NCBI GenBank assembly: GCA_025449935.1
Contig: JANWIJ010000023.1
Coordinates: 1 to 64,000 of the forward strand
Reading direction: 5' to 3'
Length of the DNA stretch: 64,000 nt
Origin: Chitinophagaceae bacterium
GTDB lineage: Bacteria > Bacteroidota > Bacteroidia > Chitinophagales > Chitinophagaceae
Shown here: positions 25,333 through 34,837 of the stretch, piece by piece
Position numbering within the stretch: position 1 is the first letter of the stretch
How the letters are laid out: each line of letters begins with the position of its first letter
Notes under the pieces: model-generated
Databases searched by the model: none
Told to the model about the DNA's origin: nothing
What the model saw: only the letters and a program-made list of their open reading frames with translations
Program-made: the position numbers and the translations under genes

Positions 25333-25396
25333 GATTGTTGTATGAGTTTAAAGAAATGCAAAATAATCAACTTTTGGTCTAAATCGAAACGTGACC

Positions 25397-25427
25397 AAAA
25401 AATAACCCCGGCCAGCTGACCGGGGTT
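25397..25427 (-). terminator. Terminator of the S8 peptidase gene
   Basis: Perfect 8-bp stem AACCCCGG / CCGGGGTT with an 8-nt loop. On the minus strand it is followed by TATTTTTT. Confidence 0.9.
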
Positions 25428-25442
25428 ACCGAAAATTTTTAA

Positions 25443-27140
25443 TTAGTTCTTGCCTTTGGGTTTTACCGTTGATTTGGTTTTTACCGGAATTGGTTTTCTT
25501 TCTCCCTTCAGGGTCGATGCCAGTTTAATAGCTTCGTAAGCGTTCACCACACCACCTGACCGGCTGATGTCTGCTAAACTCACCAGGTCGCCTGTTCCGG
25601 GATTCTTTACGTTGTCAGCCGGGCTTTGTGCCGACTTCTCGATCACCATTTTAACCTGCTGGGGGCTGAGGCTGGGATAATATTCCAGGATAAAGGCGGC
25701 AAGACCTGCAACGACGGGTGAAGCCATACTGGTACCCTGTAGGTTCTGGTAGGTATTACCACCCGGAACGGTGGCATATATTCTTACGCCCGGTGCAAAA
25801 ACATCCACTTCTTCTTTTCCATAGTTGGAAAAATTGGCGGTTAAACCCCCGGCTTTCGGATCACCACTGGCGCCAACCGTTATCCAGTTGCCGGCTCTTT
25901 TCTTTTCAGTAATAAAAACAGGATTCGGGTAATTAAAAGTAGTATCAAGATTTTTTGCATCATTGCCGGCTGCGTGTACCAGTAATACGCCTTTGGTTTC
26001 TGCATATTTTACGGCCTCATCAACCCATTTCTTTTCGGGTGAATATCCTTTACCAAAACTCATATTGATCACACTGGCGCCGTTGTCCGCGGCATAACGA
26101 ATGGCCAGGGCAATATCTTTATCATGTTCATCGCCATCAGGTACAGCCCTTAAACTCATGATCCTGACATTATCCGCAACACCGTCCATTCCTACGCCAT
26201 TTTTTCTTACAGCAGCGATGATCCCTGAAACGTGGGTACCATGCAAAGCAGATTTATTGCTGACCATCACATTATTATTTCCGTAGAACCGGTCATTGAA
26301 ATCATAATAATTGTCCTGTACAACTTCCGCCCTGTATTTTTTGGGAGGAGTGCTTCCGGCCTCGGCTTTCTTCTCTTCTCCATTTACATAATCGCCAAAG
26401 CCTTCCAGGAATTCCACATTACTCACTTCAAGGGCATCGTTCGCAGACATTAAGGCAAAGAGGGAGTTTTTTGCTTTTTTTACCTCGGGATCATCGGAGT
26501 TAAACTCACCCAGTTCTTTTCCCGTATACTTGTCTTTGCCCATGGCTTTACGAAGCAAACTATCGCTTTTCATACAACCATTGAATGCTCTCTTTAATAA
26601 AACAAGGTCAAGACTGCTGGTTTTAGAATCACTGCCACCCATTTCGGTTTCTGACCTTTTCCACATTTCATATTCAAATAACTCATCAGGTGCCAGGGTG
26701 CTTTTATCAATTTCTTTTCCCTCGTATTTTGATTTCAGGTTGTGATAAACCCGTGAAGCTTCATAGGAATCCTGTTCTACATTCTGTCCATCACGTCCTC
26801 CCAAAAAATTCCATCCGTGAACATCATCCACATATCCGTTTTTATCATCATCCACACCATTGCCCGGGATCTCTTTTGGGTTTTTCCAGAGTATGGCTTT
26901 CAGGTCTTCGTGCGTGGTGTCTATTCCTGAATCAATCACCGCGACTATTACTGTTTTGCTTTTAAGTTTTTTTGATTTCACAAACTCATAGGCTTTATCT
27001 GTGCTGATACCATAAAACCCGCTGGACGTTTTATCCATCAGGTGCCAGCCCTTTGGCACTTCATCTTTCTGGGCAAACAGGGCCAGGCCCGTCAATCCGC
27101 TGAGCGCAAGCAAAAGGGTACGTTTCATTATATTATTCAT
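25443..27140 (-). CDS. Exported subtilisin-like serine peptidase (S8)
   Basis: 565 residues from the ATG at 27140; the ATG at 27128 is also possible and both give a signal peptide (KRTLLLALSGLTGLALFAQ). The catalytic triad can be placed: Asp in VIDSGIDTTHEDLK, His in LHGTHVSGIIAA and Ser in GTSMASPVVAGLAA. A roughly 170-residue insertion between the Asp and His blocks (charged, predicted helical) is typical of the Bacteroidota long-insert S8 group. The oxyanion Asn is in LLVHAAGNDAKN. No type IX sorting domain is seen at the basic C-terminus (KPIPVKTKSTVKPKGKN). Probably a periplasmic or secreted protease. Confidence 0.92.
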   Translation of the reverse strand: MNNIMKRTLLLALSGLTGLALFAQKDEVPKGWHLMDKTSSGFYGISTDKAYEFVKSKKLKSKTVIVAVIDSGIDTTHEDLKAILWKNPKEIPGNGVDDDKNGYVDDVHGWNFLGGRDGQNVEQDSYEASRVYHNLKSKYEGKEIDKSTLAPDELFEYEMWKRSETEMGGSDSKTSSLDLVLLKRAFNGCMKSDSLLRKAMGKDKYTGKELGEFNSDDPEVKKAKNSLFALMSANDALEVSNVEFLEGFGDYVNGEEKKAEAGSTPPKKYRAEVVQDNYYDFNDRFYGNNNVMVSNKSALHGTHVSGIIAAVRKNGVGMDGVADNVRIMSLRAVPDGDEHDKDIALAIRYAADNGASVINMSFGKGYSPEKKWVDEAVKYAETKGVLLVHAAGNDAKNLDTTFNYPNPVFITEKKRAGNWITVGASGDPKAGGLTANFSNYGKEEVDVFAPGVRIYATVPGGNTYQNLQGTSMASPVVAGLAAFILEYYPSLSPQQVKMVIEKSAQSPADNVKNPGTGDLVSLADISRSGGVVNAYEAIKLASTLKGERKPIPVKTKSTVKPKGKN

Positions 27141-27175
27141 TTGTTTGATTTTATACTGCAAAATTGATAAAGGCG

Positions 27176-27183
27176 CAAAATTA
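27176..27183 (-). promoter_or_regulatory. TAnnTTTG -7 element upstream of the S8 peptidase gene
   Basis: On the minus strand TAATTTTG lies 35 bases before the ATG at 27140; no -33 box was recognised. Confidence 0.4.
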
Positions 27184-27206
27184 CTGATTACCATTCATAC
27201 ATTTTA

Positions 27207-27237
27207 CATAAATAAAGCCCCTGTTTAAGGAGGCTTT
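27207..27237 (-). terminator. Probable terminator of the ompA-like gene
   Basis: AAAGCC pairs with GGCTTT, extended by CCT/AGG past a one-base bulge. On the minus strand it is followed by an AT-rich but not pure T tail. Confidence 0.55.
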
Positions 27238-27266
27238 AGCGATTTTTTGACGAATGGTAAGCGTTC

Positions 27267-28766
27267 TTAGTTGCTTAATTTCAGTTCAACACGTCTATTC
27301 TGAGCTCTTTCGGCGGTTGTAGTACCGTTATTAAGTGGTTTTGACGGACCAAATCCTTCCGACTCCAGCCTGGATCTGTCAATTCCTTTTGATACAAGGT
27401 AAGTCTCCACACTGTTCGCCCTGTCTTCAGATAATTTAATATTACCCGCAAGACTGCCATCCGCGCTGCTATGACCTTCAATCTTCAGGTTTAGAGCAGG
27501 GTTTTGCCGCAAAAGAGAGGCCACCTCATCAAGCACTTTTAATGATTGTGGTAATAAAATGGCTTTACCCGACTGAAATTGAATACGTTTTGCCGCATAA
27601 TTGACTTTTTCAATCAATTCCTTTTTAATTTCCTCCGGACATCCGTTCTTTTCCCTAATTCCTTTAACGCCCGGGCATTTATCATCATCATCATTTACTC
27701 CATCCCCGTCTGAATCTGGAACGGGGCATCCGCCATAACGTCCGTAACCAGCTACCGACGGACATTTGTCCTCCTCATCATTAATGCCATCCTTATCTGT
27801 GTCGGGAACAGGGCAACCATTATATTTTATTAGACCGGCAACGTCCGGGCATTTATCATCCGCGTCATTTACCCCGTCATTATCACGGTCCGTGACTGGG
27901 CATCCGCTATTTGCTTTTATTCCCGGAGTACCGGGACATTTATCTTCCCTGTCAGCAATCCCGTCGCCGTCTTTATCGGGACATCCATTGGTTATTGCGG
28001 ACCCCGCCTCCGAAGGACAATTGTCCTGTTCATCGGCTATCCCATCTTTATCCTTGTCTTTTATCTTCTTTTCTATCTTAACCGGATTGCCTAAAAATAT
28101 CCCGAGCGTTCCGCCAATAACCTGGTGCTTAAACGTTCCTTCATAATCTGCGGATTCATAAAAATCATTCAGGCCGCGGCTGTAATTGGCCGTTATGAAA
28201 ACACGTCCAAACTCAACACCTGCCAATCCGTTTACGCCAAAGTTTAATACCCGGTACTGACCTGGTTTTTTCCCCACCGGCAGATCATCATTTTCTTCAT
28301 CCGTCGTAATTCCTGTTTCGGTAAATACCTGCAGCGTTTGTTTGCCGGTAAAGAAAAAACTGCCGTAGGGCCCGCCGCCAATAATGAACCTGGTTTTATT
28401 ACCGAATTTCAGCACCAGGTTTAAGGGAACATCTATATAGTTGATGTATTCTGTGCTTTTAATGGATGTCACGGTACTGGTCGACGGATCAAATTGCTGG
28501 GAATATTTACGGCCTTTATTATAATAGATAACCCCCGGCTGAAAATAGAGTTTTGATTTTTCTGCGAAAGGAAGATCGGCCACGAAACCAGCATGGACAC
28601 CGACACGGCCTGAAATGTTTTCTTTGATTTCATTCCAGTCAGGTAAATTATTTTCTTCAAGAACAGTTGCCTGGTGACCACCGGCAACAATTGCCACCTT
28701 TAGTTGCGAGTAAGAAACGATCGTCGCCGAAAGTAATATCAATAATGAAAGACTGGCCTTTCTCAT
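27267..28766 (-). CDS. Outer membrane beta-barrel protein with TSP3 repeats and OmpA domain
   Basis: 499 residues from the ATG at 28766 (signal peptide RKASLSLLILLSATIVSYSQ); the frame extending to 28835 is rejected. The domains in order are a PorT/OMP_b-brl-type eight-strand barrel to about residue 235, then five thrombospondin type 3 calcium-binding repeats (DKDGIADEQDNCP, DGDGIADREDKCP, DNDGVNDADDKCP, DKDGINDEEDKCP, DGDGVNDDDDKCP). The C-terminal OmpA peptidoglycan-binding domain has LKIEGHSSADGS and RANSVETYLVSKGI, with NRRVEL near the end. It anchors the outer membrane to the cell wall. Confidence 0.93.
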   Translation of the reverse strand: MRKASLSLLILLSATIVSYSQLKVAIVAGGHQATVLEENNLPDWNEIKENISGRVGVHAGFVADLPFAEKSKLYFQPGVIYYNKGRKYSQQFDPSTSTVTSIKSTEYINYIDVPLNLVLKFGNKTRFIIGGGPYGSFFFTGKQTLQVFTETGITTDEENDDLPVGKKPGQYRVLNFGVNGLAGVEFGRVFITANYSRGLNDFYESADYEGTFKHQVIGGTLGIFLGNPVKIEKKIKDKDKDGIADEQDNCPSEAGSAITNGCPDKDGDGIADREDKCPGTPGIKANSGCPVTDRDNDGVNDADDKCPDVAGLIKYNGCPVPDTDKDGINDEEDKCPSVAGYGRYGGCPVPDSDGDGVNDDDDKCPGVKGIREKNGCPEEIKKELIEKVNYAAKRIQFQSGKAILLPQSLKVLDEVASLLRQNPALNLKIEGHSSADGSLAGNIKLSEDRANSVETYLVSKGIDRSRLESEGFGPSKPLNNGTTTAERAQNRRVELKLSN

Positions 28767-28867
28767 GGGTATTGAATTTGGTTTAACAGGTATTGATTCA
28801 GACTGCAAAAGTTGCAATTTTTTCGCAGAAATCATAATACCGGTCCAATCTTCGGTTTCGTGACACG

Positions 28868-30391
28868 TTATACATGAAATTTAATACCCTGGGCCAGTGG
28901 GAGGGAGGTGCTGTAATTGATCGTATTTGTCTGGCGGCGCATATAAGCCTTCCAGGCATCGCTGCCGCTTTCACGGCCGCCTCCTGTTTCTTTTTCCCCG
29001 CCGAAAGCTCCGCCGATCTCCGCCCCGCTGGTGCCGATATTTACATTGGCAATACCGCAATCACTTCCGGCATGGGAGAGGAATTGTTCAGCCTCCCGCA
29101 GGTTCAATGTCATAATAGAAGAAGATAATCCCTGGGGAACTTCATTCTGGATAGCAATCGCTTCTTCCATTGTTTTATACTTTAGCAGGTACAGGATCGG
29201 GGCAAAGGTTTCATGTTGCACTATCCTGAATCCCGGTTTGGCTTCCGCAATGCAGGGCTTCACATAGCAGCCGCTTTCAAAACCGTCACCGGTTAATGCT
29301 CCCCCTTCTACAACAAATTTTCCCCCTTCTGCTTTGCAGGCTTCAATGGCTTTCAGGTACATGCTGACCGCATCTTTATCAATCAGCGGACCTACATGGT
29401 TTTTCTGATCCAGCGGATCACCGATTCGCAACTGGTTATAGGCGGATACCAGTTTTTCTTTTATATTATCATAAATATCTTCATGAATGATGAGTCTTCG
29501 TGTGGTGGTGCAACGCTGACCCGCAGTACCGACAGCACCAAACAAAGCACCTAAAACAGCAATGTCAAGATCCGCATTTTTTGAAATGATTATGGCATTA
29601 TTCCCTCCCAGTTCCAGTAATGATCTTCCTAACCGCTGGGCCACCGATGTGCCAACTGCTTTACCCATCCGCGTGGACCCGGTGGCAGATACTAATGGTA
29701 TCCTGGCATCAGCTGCCATCCATTCACCCACTTCGCGGCCCCCGGTTATTAACCCGCACACACCTTCCGGTACATTATTTTTTGCAAATACCTCCGCAAC
29801 GATGTTTTGACAGGCTACGGCACACAAGGGCGTTTTTTCAGATGGTTTCCATACACAAACATTGCCACAGATCCATGCCAGCATACTGTTCCAGCTCCAT
29901 ACCGCCACAGGGAAATTGAAAGCAGAAATAATTCCCACTATACCGAGGGGATGATATTGTTCATACATCCTGTGTCCCGGGCGTTCACTGTGCATGGTCT
30001 GTCCATACAATTGCCGTGAAAGCCCTACCGCAAAATCGCAGATATCAATCATCTCCTGCACTTCGCCATATCCTTCCTGCAAACTTTTGCCCATTTCATA
30101 GGAAACGAGTTTCCCCAACGGTTCTTTGTATTGGCGAATGGCTTCACCGATCTGTCTCACTATTTCACCCCGTTGGGGTGCCGGCATCATGCGCCAAACG
30201 GGGAAAGCTTCTGCTGCTTTCCGTATTACGGTTTCATACGCTTCCTGGTCTGCAGCACTAACTGACCCGATCTTTTTTCCATCAACTGGCGAAAAGGAGT
30301 TGATTGTTTCCGCCTTTGTGGTGATCCATGCCGTACCGGTGCTTACTCCTTTGTTGACGGAATCCAGTTTGAGCTTTTTCAGAAAATCCAT
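28868..30391 (-). CDS. Aldehyde dehydrogenase, ALDH7 (antiquitin-like) type
   Basis: 507 residues from the ATG at 30391; a TTG at 30412 is the only longer start. NAD(P)-binding and catalytic features are present: GIISAFNFPVAVWSWN, the general base Glu in LLELGGNNAIII and the nucleophile Cys in GTAGQRCTTTRRL. The ELGGNNA motif and overall sequence point to the ALDH7 group, which oxidises alpha-aminoadipic semialdehyde / piperideine-6-carboxylate in lysine breakdown. No other lysine catabolic gene lies next to it, so the substrate is inferred only. Confidence 0.88.
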   Translation of the reverse strand: MDFLKKLKLDSVNKGVSTGTAWITTKAETINSFSPVDGKKIGSVSAADQEAYETVIRKAAEAFPVWRMMPAPQRGEIVRQIGEAIRQYKEPLGKLVSYEMGKSLQEGYGEVQEMIDICDFAVGLSRQLYGQTMHSERPGHRMYEQYHPLGIVGIISAFNFPVAVWSWNSMLAWICGNVCVWKPSEKTPLCAVACQNIVAEVFAKNNVPEGVCGLITGGREVGEWMAADARIPLVSATGSTRMGKAVGTSVAQRLGRSLLELGGNNAIIISKNADLDIAVLGALFGAVGTAGQRCTTTRRLIIHEDIYDNIKEKLVSAYNQLRIGDPLDQKNHVGPLIDKDAVSMYLKAIEACKAEGGKFVVEGGALTGDGFESGCYVKPCIAEAKPGFRIVQHETFAPILYLLKYKTMEEAIAIQNEVPQGLSSSIMTLNLREAEQFLSHAGSDCGIANVNIGTSGAEIGGAFGGEKETGGGRESGSDAWKAYMRRQTNTINYSTSLPLAQGIKFHV

Positions 30392-30409
30392 AGTTATTTT
30401 TTGAGAGGA

Positions 30410-30417
30410 CAAAGGTA
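30410..30417 (-). promoter_or_regulatory. TAnnTTTG -7 element of the aldehyde dehydrogenase gene
   Basis: TACCTTTG on the minus strand, ending 18 bases before the ATG at 30391. It sits in the tail of the panB terminator, so one transcript ends where the next begins. Confidence 0.6.
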
Positions 30418-30444
30418 AAACAAAACCCCGCTTCCTGCGGGGTT
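30414..30444 (-). terminator. Terminator of panB
   Basis: Perfect 8-bp stem AACCCCGC / GCGGGGTT with a 5-nt loop, followed on the minus strand by TTTTGTTTTACC. Confidence 0.88.
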
Positions 30445-30448
30445 CGGG

Positions 30449-31264
30449 TTAGTACTGTTCAGTGTCGTTGGGAAAATCTTTTCGTTTTACATCTTTGATA
30501 TATTGCTGAACCGCGTCGGTGGCCTGCTGGTGTATATTCAGGTATTGACGAAGGAAGCGGGGTTTGAATTCTGTATTAATACCCAGCATATCGTGCATTA
30601 CAAGCACCTGCCCATCACAATTTCCACCCGCCCCAATGCCGATGGTAGGAATAGTGAGGCTTTCAGATACCTGTTTCGCAAGCAGGGCCGGAATTTTTTC
30701 CAGTACAATCGCGAAACAACCCGCCTGCTGAAGAAGTTTGGCATCTTTACGGAGCTTATTTGCTTCATCCTCTTCTTTTGCACGGACAGTATACGTGCCA
30801 AACTTATAGATGGATTGGGGTGTTAAACCCAGGTGGCCCATCACCGGGATGCCGGCAGAAACAATTCTCCTGATGGCATCCACCGCTTCCTCACCACCTT
30901 CCATTTTTACGGAATGCCCGCCGGTTTCTTTCATGATCCGGATGGCTGAAGCCAGGGCAATGTCAGAATTGGATTGATAGGAACCGAAAGGCATGTCCAC
31001 GACCACCAGGCAGCGGTCAATGCCGCGGATAACGGATTGTGCATGATAGATCATTTGTTCCAGCGTGATGGGCAGGGTAGTTTCATGTCCTGCCATTACA
31101 TTGGAAGCAGAATCGCCCACCAGGATCACATCAATCCCCGCCCCGTCTATTATTTTTGCAAATGAAAAGTCATAAGCCGTCAGCATGGTGATCTTTTCAC
31201 CGGCTGCTTTCATTTTTTGCAGCGTATTGGTCGTAACTTTCTTTATTTCCTTGTTAATAGACAT
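30449..31264 (-). CDS. panB: 3-methyl-2-oxobutanoate hydroxymethyltransferase
   Basis: 271 residues, normal length. Conserved blocks are [91 protein letters not shown]. It makes ketopantoate, the first committed step towards pantothenate and CoA. The next pathway gene, panC, lies about 4.6 kb away on the same strand, past the ppx-ppk1 genes, so the two are not in one simple operon. Confidence 0.95.
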   Translation of the reverse strand: MSINKEIKKVTTNTLQKMKAAGEKITMLTAYDFSFAKIIDGAGIDVILVGDSASNVMAGHETTLPITLEQMIYHAQSVIRGIDRCLVVVDMPFGSYQSNSDIALASAIRIMKETGGHSVKMEGGEEAVDAIRRIVSAGIPVMGHLGLTPQSIYKFGTYTVRAKEEDEANKLRKDAKLLQQAGCFAIVLEKIPALLAKQVSESLTIPTIGIGAGGNCDGQVLVMHDMLGINTEFKPRFLRQYLNIHQQATDAVQQYIKDVKRKDFPNDTEQY

Positions 31265-31280
31265 AGAAATGATTTGCAGC

Positions 31281-31288
31281 CAAAAGTA
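31281..31288 (-). promoter_or_regulatory. TAnnTTTG -7 element of panB
   Basis: TACTTTTG on the minus strand, 16 bases before the panB ATG at 31264. It lies within the 43-base ppx-panB gap. Confidence 0.5.
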
Positions 31289-31307
31289 GATAAAATCAGA
31301 TTGATAC

Positions 31308-32192
31308 TTATTTCCCCTTTACTTCTTCATACAAGGTATGGATCAACCCGTCGGCCAGGCCAATTTTGGGAACAAAGATTTCTTCTGTATCTGCCCATCG
31401 CATTACATTGATGTAAATAAGCAGGGCGGGGACAATCACATCGGCACGGTCTTCCCGGAGTTTGTGCAGACTGATGCGTTGTGAAAGGGAGAGGGTGCTG
31501 AATTCTTTATAATAGTCCCGCAACAATTCAAGCGATAATGGCTTGCCTTCTTTTCTTTTCGAAATGGAGAATATTTTATTGATGTTACCCCCGGACCCGA
31601 TGGCAGTAACATGGTGGTATCCTTTTGTTTTGTTCCGGATAAATTCTTTCATTTCATCCCAGGTGGCTTCTGTCACCTGGTTTTTTAACAACCGGATGGT
31701 GCCGATATTAAAGGATTCTTTAAAGATGAGTTTATTATCGCTGAAAAAAGTAAGTTCAGTGCTCCCGCCACCCACGTCAATGTATAAATAAGATTCGTCG
31801 GCCGCCATATTCTCCGCAATATGATTTTCATAGATAAAAGAAGCTTCTTCCTGGCCGCTGATGATCTGGATCTCGATACCGGTCTCTGCCTTTACTTTTT
31901 TAATGATTTCACCTGAGTTGGAGGCATCACGCATAGCTGAAGTAGCACAGGCCCTCAGGTGCTTTACCTCGTACACATCCAGCAAAAGTTTATATGATTT
32001 GATCGTTTTGATGACCTTCTCCACTTTACCTGCGGAGATTTCGCCCTTGTCAAACACATCAAAACCAAGTCGGAGCGGCACACGCACCAGTACTACCTTG
32101 ATAAATTCATTGACTCCCTGGGGTCCTGAAATCACATCTGTTATCAATAATCTTGCTGCATTACTCCCGATATCAATGGCTGCCAGTCTCAC
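31308..32192 (-). CDS. ppx: Ppx/GppA-type exopolyphosphatase
   Basis: 294 residues, the size of the short single-module Ppx group. The ASKHA ATPase-like fold shows the phosphate-1 motif [17 protein letters not shown], the [17 protein letters not shown] segment, the catalytic Glu in [11 protein letters not shown], phosphate-2 motif [16 protein letters not shown] and [14 protein letters not shown]. It degrades polyphosphate or hydrolyses (p)ppGpp. It overlaps ppk1 by 20 bases, so synthesis and breakdown of polyphosphate are coupled in one unit. Confidence 0.92.
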   Translation of the reverse strand: MRLAAIDIGSNAARLLITDVISGPQGVNEFIKVVLVRVPLRLGFDVFDKGEISAGKVEKVIKTIKSYKLLLDVYEVKHLRACATSAMRDASNSGEIIKKVKAETGIEIQIISGQEEASFIYENHIAENMAADESYLYIDVGGGSTELTFFSDNKLIFKESFNIGTIRLLKNQVTEATWDEMKEFIRNKTKGYHHVTAIGSGGNINKIFSISKRKEGKPLSLELLRDYYKEFSTLSLSQRISLHKLREDRADVIVPALLIYINVMRWADTEEIFVPKIGLADGLIHTLYEEVKGK

Positions 32193-34266
32193 GATGCGGT
32201 TGCGTTTTTTTGTACAGATAATTATAGGTTTCTACCTGTGACCGGATCTTCTTCTTGGTCGTATGAACATATTCATTGCTCAGTTGATTATCCAGCCACC
32301 TTGCTTTTACATTGTCCTGTAGCTGGATGTTCAGGATGTCTTTCAATTCCTGCTGTAATTCTTCATGCCACACCGGGCAGGTTGCTTCTACACGATGTTC
32401 CAGGTTCCTCACCATCCAGTCTGCCGAAGATATATAAACTTTCTCTTTGCCTTTATTATGAAATACCCACACCCGTGCATGTTCCAGGTATTCATCTACA
32501 ATGCTGATAGCCCTGACGGGTTTTTCAAATTTTTTACTTTCTGATAACATACAGAATATACCCCGGATGATGAGTTTGATCTGTACACCCGCCCGGGCGG
32601 CATCATACAGTTTCATGATCATCTCATCATCACTAAGCGAATTCATCTTTAACGTGATAGCCGCGGGCTTTTTTTTCCTCGCCTGCCTGATCTCCTCATC
32701 AATTAGTTTCAGCATTTCTTTCTTAACAAAATGCGGACTTGGGATTATCACTTTGCAATCCCGCAGGAAATTGAACCCGGTTTTGGGTTGTTCCAGGTAA
32801 TTGAAAATCCGGTTGACATCTGCCATGATCTTTTGATTGGCGGTCAGCAGGCAATGATCACCATATAATTTGGCTGTTTTTTCATTCAGGTTTCCTGTAC
32901 TTACGAATCCATACATGATGGTATTGTTATCCCTGGTCTTCTTCTTGATCATGCACACTTTGGAATGCACTTTCATATTGGGAATTTCCACCAGCACTTT
33001 AGCACCTTCTTCTTCCAGCCTTTCTTTCCATTCCAGGTTCGCCTCTTCCTCGAACCTTGCCCGCAGTTCCAGCATCACGATCACTTCTTTCCCGTTCCGC
33101 ACCGCATTGATGAGTGCATTAATGATCTTTGATTGCTGCGCCAGCCGGTAGCAGGTAATTTTGATCGTAGTGACATCCGGGTCAAAGGCCGCTTCCCGGA
33201 TCAGGTCGATCAGCGGGAGAAAGGAGTGGTAAGGAAAATGAAGCATCACGTCTTTCTCCAGTATCACATCCGTCACACGGCGAACGGTCAGTAAGGGGTG
33301 ATCAAAAGGTTTTTTCCGGTGCCGCTTTTCTTTAAACACCTGCTCCGGGAAATCCATGAAGTGACGGAAGTTATGAATACGGCCACCTGGAATGAGGTTG
33401 TCTCTTTTGGAAAGATTCAGCCTCCTGATCAGGTACTCCAGCAATCCCGGGTCCATTTCACGGTCGTATACAAACCGTACGGGTTTTCCTTTTCTCCGGT
33501 TCCGGATGCCCTTTTCAAGTTTTTGAATAATGGTGGTGGAGACGTCCTCCTCAATATCAATTTCCGCATCCCGGGTTACTTTAAAAATATGAGCATGGTA
33601 CTGGTCGTACCCGAAATAAGAAAAAATATCAGGAAGGTTAAAGCGGATCACATCTTCCAGCAGGATGATGTGGCTTTCTTCAGGTTTAGACGGAAGTATG
33701 GTAAACCTTCCGAGGGTACGGCTCGGTATTTCAATCAGTGCATATTTTTTCTTTAACGCACTTTCTTTTTTCCACATGACCACTGCGAGATAAATGGATT
33801 TATCACGGAGCATGGGAAACACCGGGATATTCTCAATCATCAGCGGGATGACATCCGAGCTGACGTCTTCTTCAAAATAATTACGGACAAAATTCTGCTG
33901 CTCCACGTTCAGTTCTTTCTCGGTTCGCAGGAAGATTTTCTGCTGGTTCAGTTCTTTGGACACTTCTTCCCAGATCCGGTTAAACTCACCCTGCTGGTTT
34001 AATACGGTCATCTGTATCTCATCGATGATCTGCTGGGGGTCGTTTTCCAGGTGCATATTGGCTTTATTGCCAAATTGTATCATCCGGCGGAGGGTGGCGA
34101 CCCTTACCCGGAAAAATTCATCCATGTTGTTTGAAAAAATACCCAGGAACCGGATGCGTTCACGCAACGGCACGGATGAGTCGGCCGCCTCCTGTAACAC
34201 TCTTGCATTAAAGGAAAGCCAGCTGATATCTCTTGCAATTGTTTTTCGCTTGGGATGATGCGCCAT
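32173..34266 (-). CDS. ppk1: Polyphosphate kinase 1
   Basis: 697 residues. The N-terminal helical domain (RDISWLSFNARVLQEAADSSVPLRERIRFLGIFSNNMDEFFRVRVATLRR is its start) is followed by the middle domain and the two phospholipase D-like catalytic domains. The first contains LLTVRRVTDVI, HFPYHSF, AAFDPDVTTIKITCYRLAQQSKII and MKVHSKVCMIKKK (the phospho-acceptor His region); the second contains RAISIVDEYLEHARVWVF and YISSADWMVRNLEHRVE. It makes polyphosphate from ATP at the inner membrane. First gene of the ppk1-ppx unit. Confidence 0.95.
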   Translation of the reverse strand: MAHHPKRKTIARDISWLSFNARVLQEAADSSVPLRERIRFLGIFSNNMDEFFRVRVATLRRMIQFGNKANMHLENDPQQIIDEIQMTVLNQQGEFNRIWEEVSKELNQQKIFLRTEKELNVEQQNFVRNYFEEDVSSDVIPLMIENIPVFPMLRDKSIYLAVVMWKKESALKKKYALIEIPSRTLGRFTILPSKPEESHIILLEDVIRFNLPDIFSYFGYDQYHAHIFKVTRDAEIDIEEDVSTTIIQKLEKGIRNRRKGKPVRFVYDREMDPGLLEYLIRRLNLSKRDNLIPGGRIHNFRHFMDFPEQVFKEKRHRKKPFDHPLLTVRRVTDVILEKDVMLHFPYHSFLPLIDLIREAAFDPDVTTIKITCYRLAQQSKIINALINAVRNGKEVIVMLELRARFEEEANLEWKERLEEEGAKVLVEIPNMKVHSKVCMIKKKTRDNNTIMYGFVSTGNLNEKTAKLYGDHCLLTANQKIMADVNRIFNYLEQPKTGFNFLRDCKVIIPSPHFVKKEMLKLIDEEIRQARKKKPAAITLKMNSLSDDEMIMKLYDAARAGVQIKLIIRGIFCMLSESKKFEKPVRAISIVDEYLEHARVWVFHNKGKEKVYISSADWMVRNLEHRVEATCPVWHEELQQELKDILNIQLQDNVKARWLDNQLSNEYVHTTKKKIRSQVETYNYLYKKTQPHRETGSH

Positions 34267-34330
34267 GATCGTGAATTATTCCGGGTAAAATATAAATTTA
34301 ATAAACAGGAGCGAAGGATTATATTAAGTT

Positions 34331-34837
34331 TTAACGACCGGCGGGCCCGTTTTCTTTAAGCCGTTCAATAAGTGAGGTAGTCGAGAATCCTTCGATAACC
34401 GGGTTGATCACCACCCGTCCTTTATTGGCCATTACTTCTCTAGCGCCGGCAACCTGTTCAACGGTGTAGTCCCCGCCTTTTATTAAAACATCCGGCAGGA
34501 TGGCCTTGATCAGCTCAAGCGGGGTATCTTCCCCGAACAGCACTACGGCATCTACAATGACCAGGGAAGCGAGGAGTAGGGCTCTTGATTCCTGTTTATT
34601 CACCGGGCGGGTATCGCCTTTTAATCTTTTCACAGACGCATCGTCATTTAATCCCACCACCAGGCAGTCCGCTTCCTTAGCTGCCTGCGACAATGAAAAG
34701 ATATGCCCTTCATGAAGGAGATCAAATACGCCATTGGTGAATGCGATTTTTTTTCCCGTCAGTCGCCATTGTTTCACACGCTGCATTATTTCGGGAAGCG
34801 TAAGAATCTTTTGCGGTATCAGATCAGACCTGTTCAC
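34331..34837 (-). CDS. rfaE2: Heptose 1-phosphate adenylyltransferase domain protein (RfaE2 type)
   Basis: 168 residues if translation starts at the GTG at 34837, which overlaps the stop of the upstream gene by 14 bases; the ATG at 34873 would overlap it by 50 bases. The nucleotidyltransferase motifs are KIAFTNGVFDLLHEGHIFSL (HxGH), VVGLNDDASVKRLKGDTRPVN, and LPDVLIKGGDYTVEQVAGAREV, with GFSTTSLIERL at the end. It activates D-glycero-D-manno-heptose 1-phosphate with ATP for lipopolysaccharide or S-layer glycans. The kinase half (RfaE1) is not fused, as is usual in Bacteroidota. Confidence 0.9.
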   Translation of the reverse strand: MNRSDLIPQKILTLPEIMQRVKQWRLTGKKIAFTNGVFDLLHEGHIFSLSQAAKEADCLVVGLNDDASVKRLKGDTRPVNKQESRALLLASLVIVDAVVLFGEDTPLELIKAILPDVLIKGGDYTVEQVAGAREVMANKGRVVINPVIEGFSTTSLIERLKENGPAGR

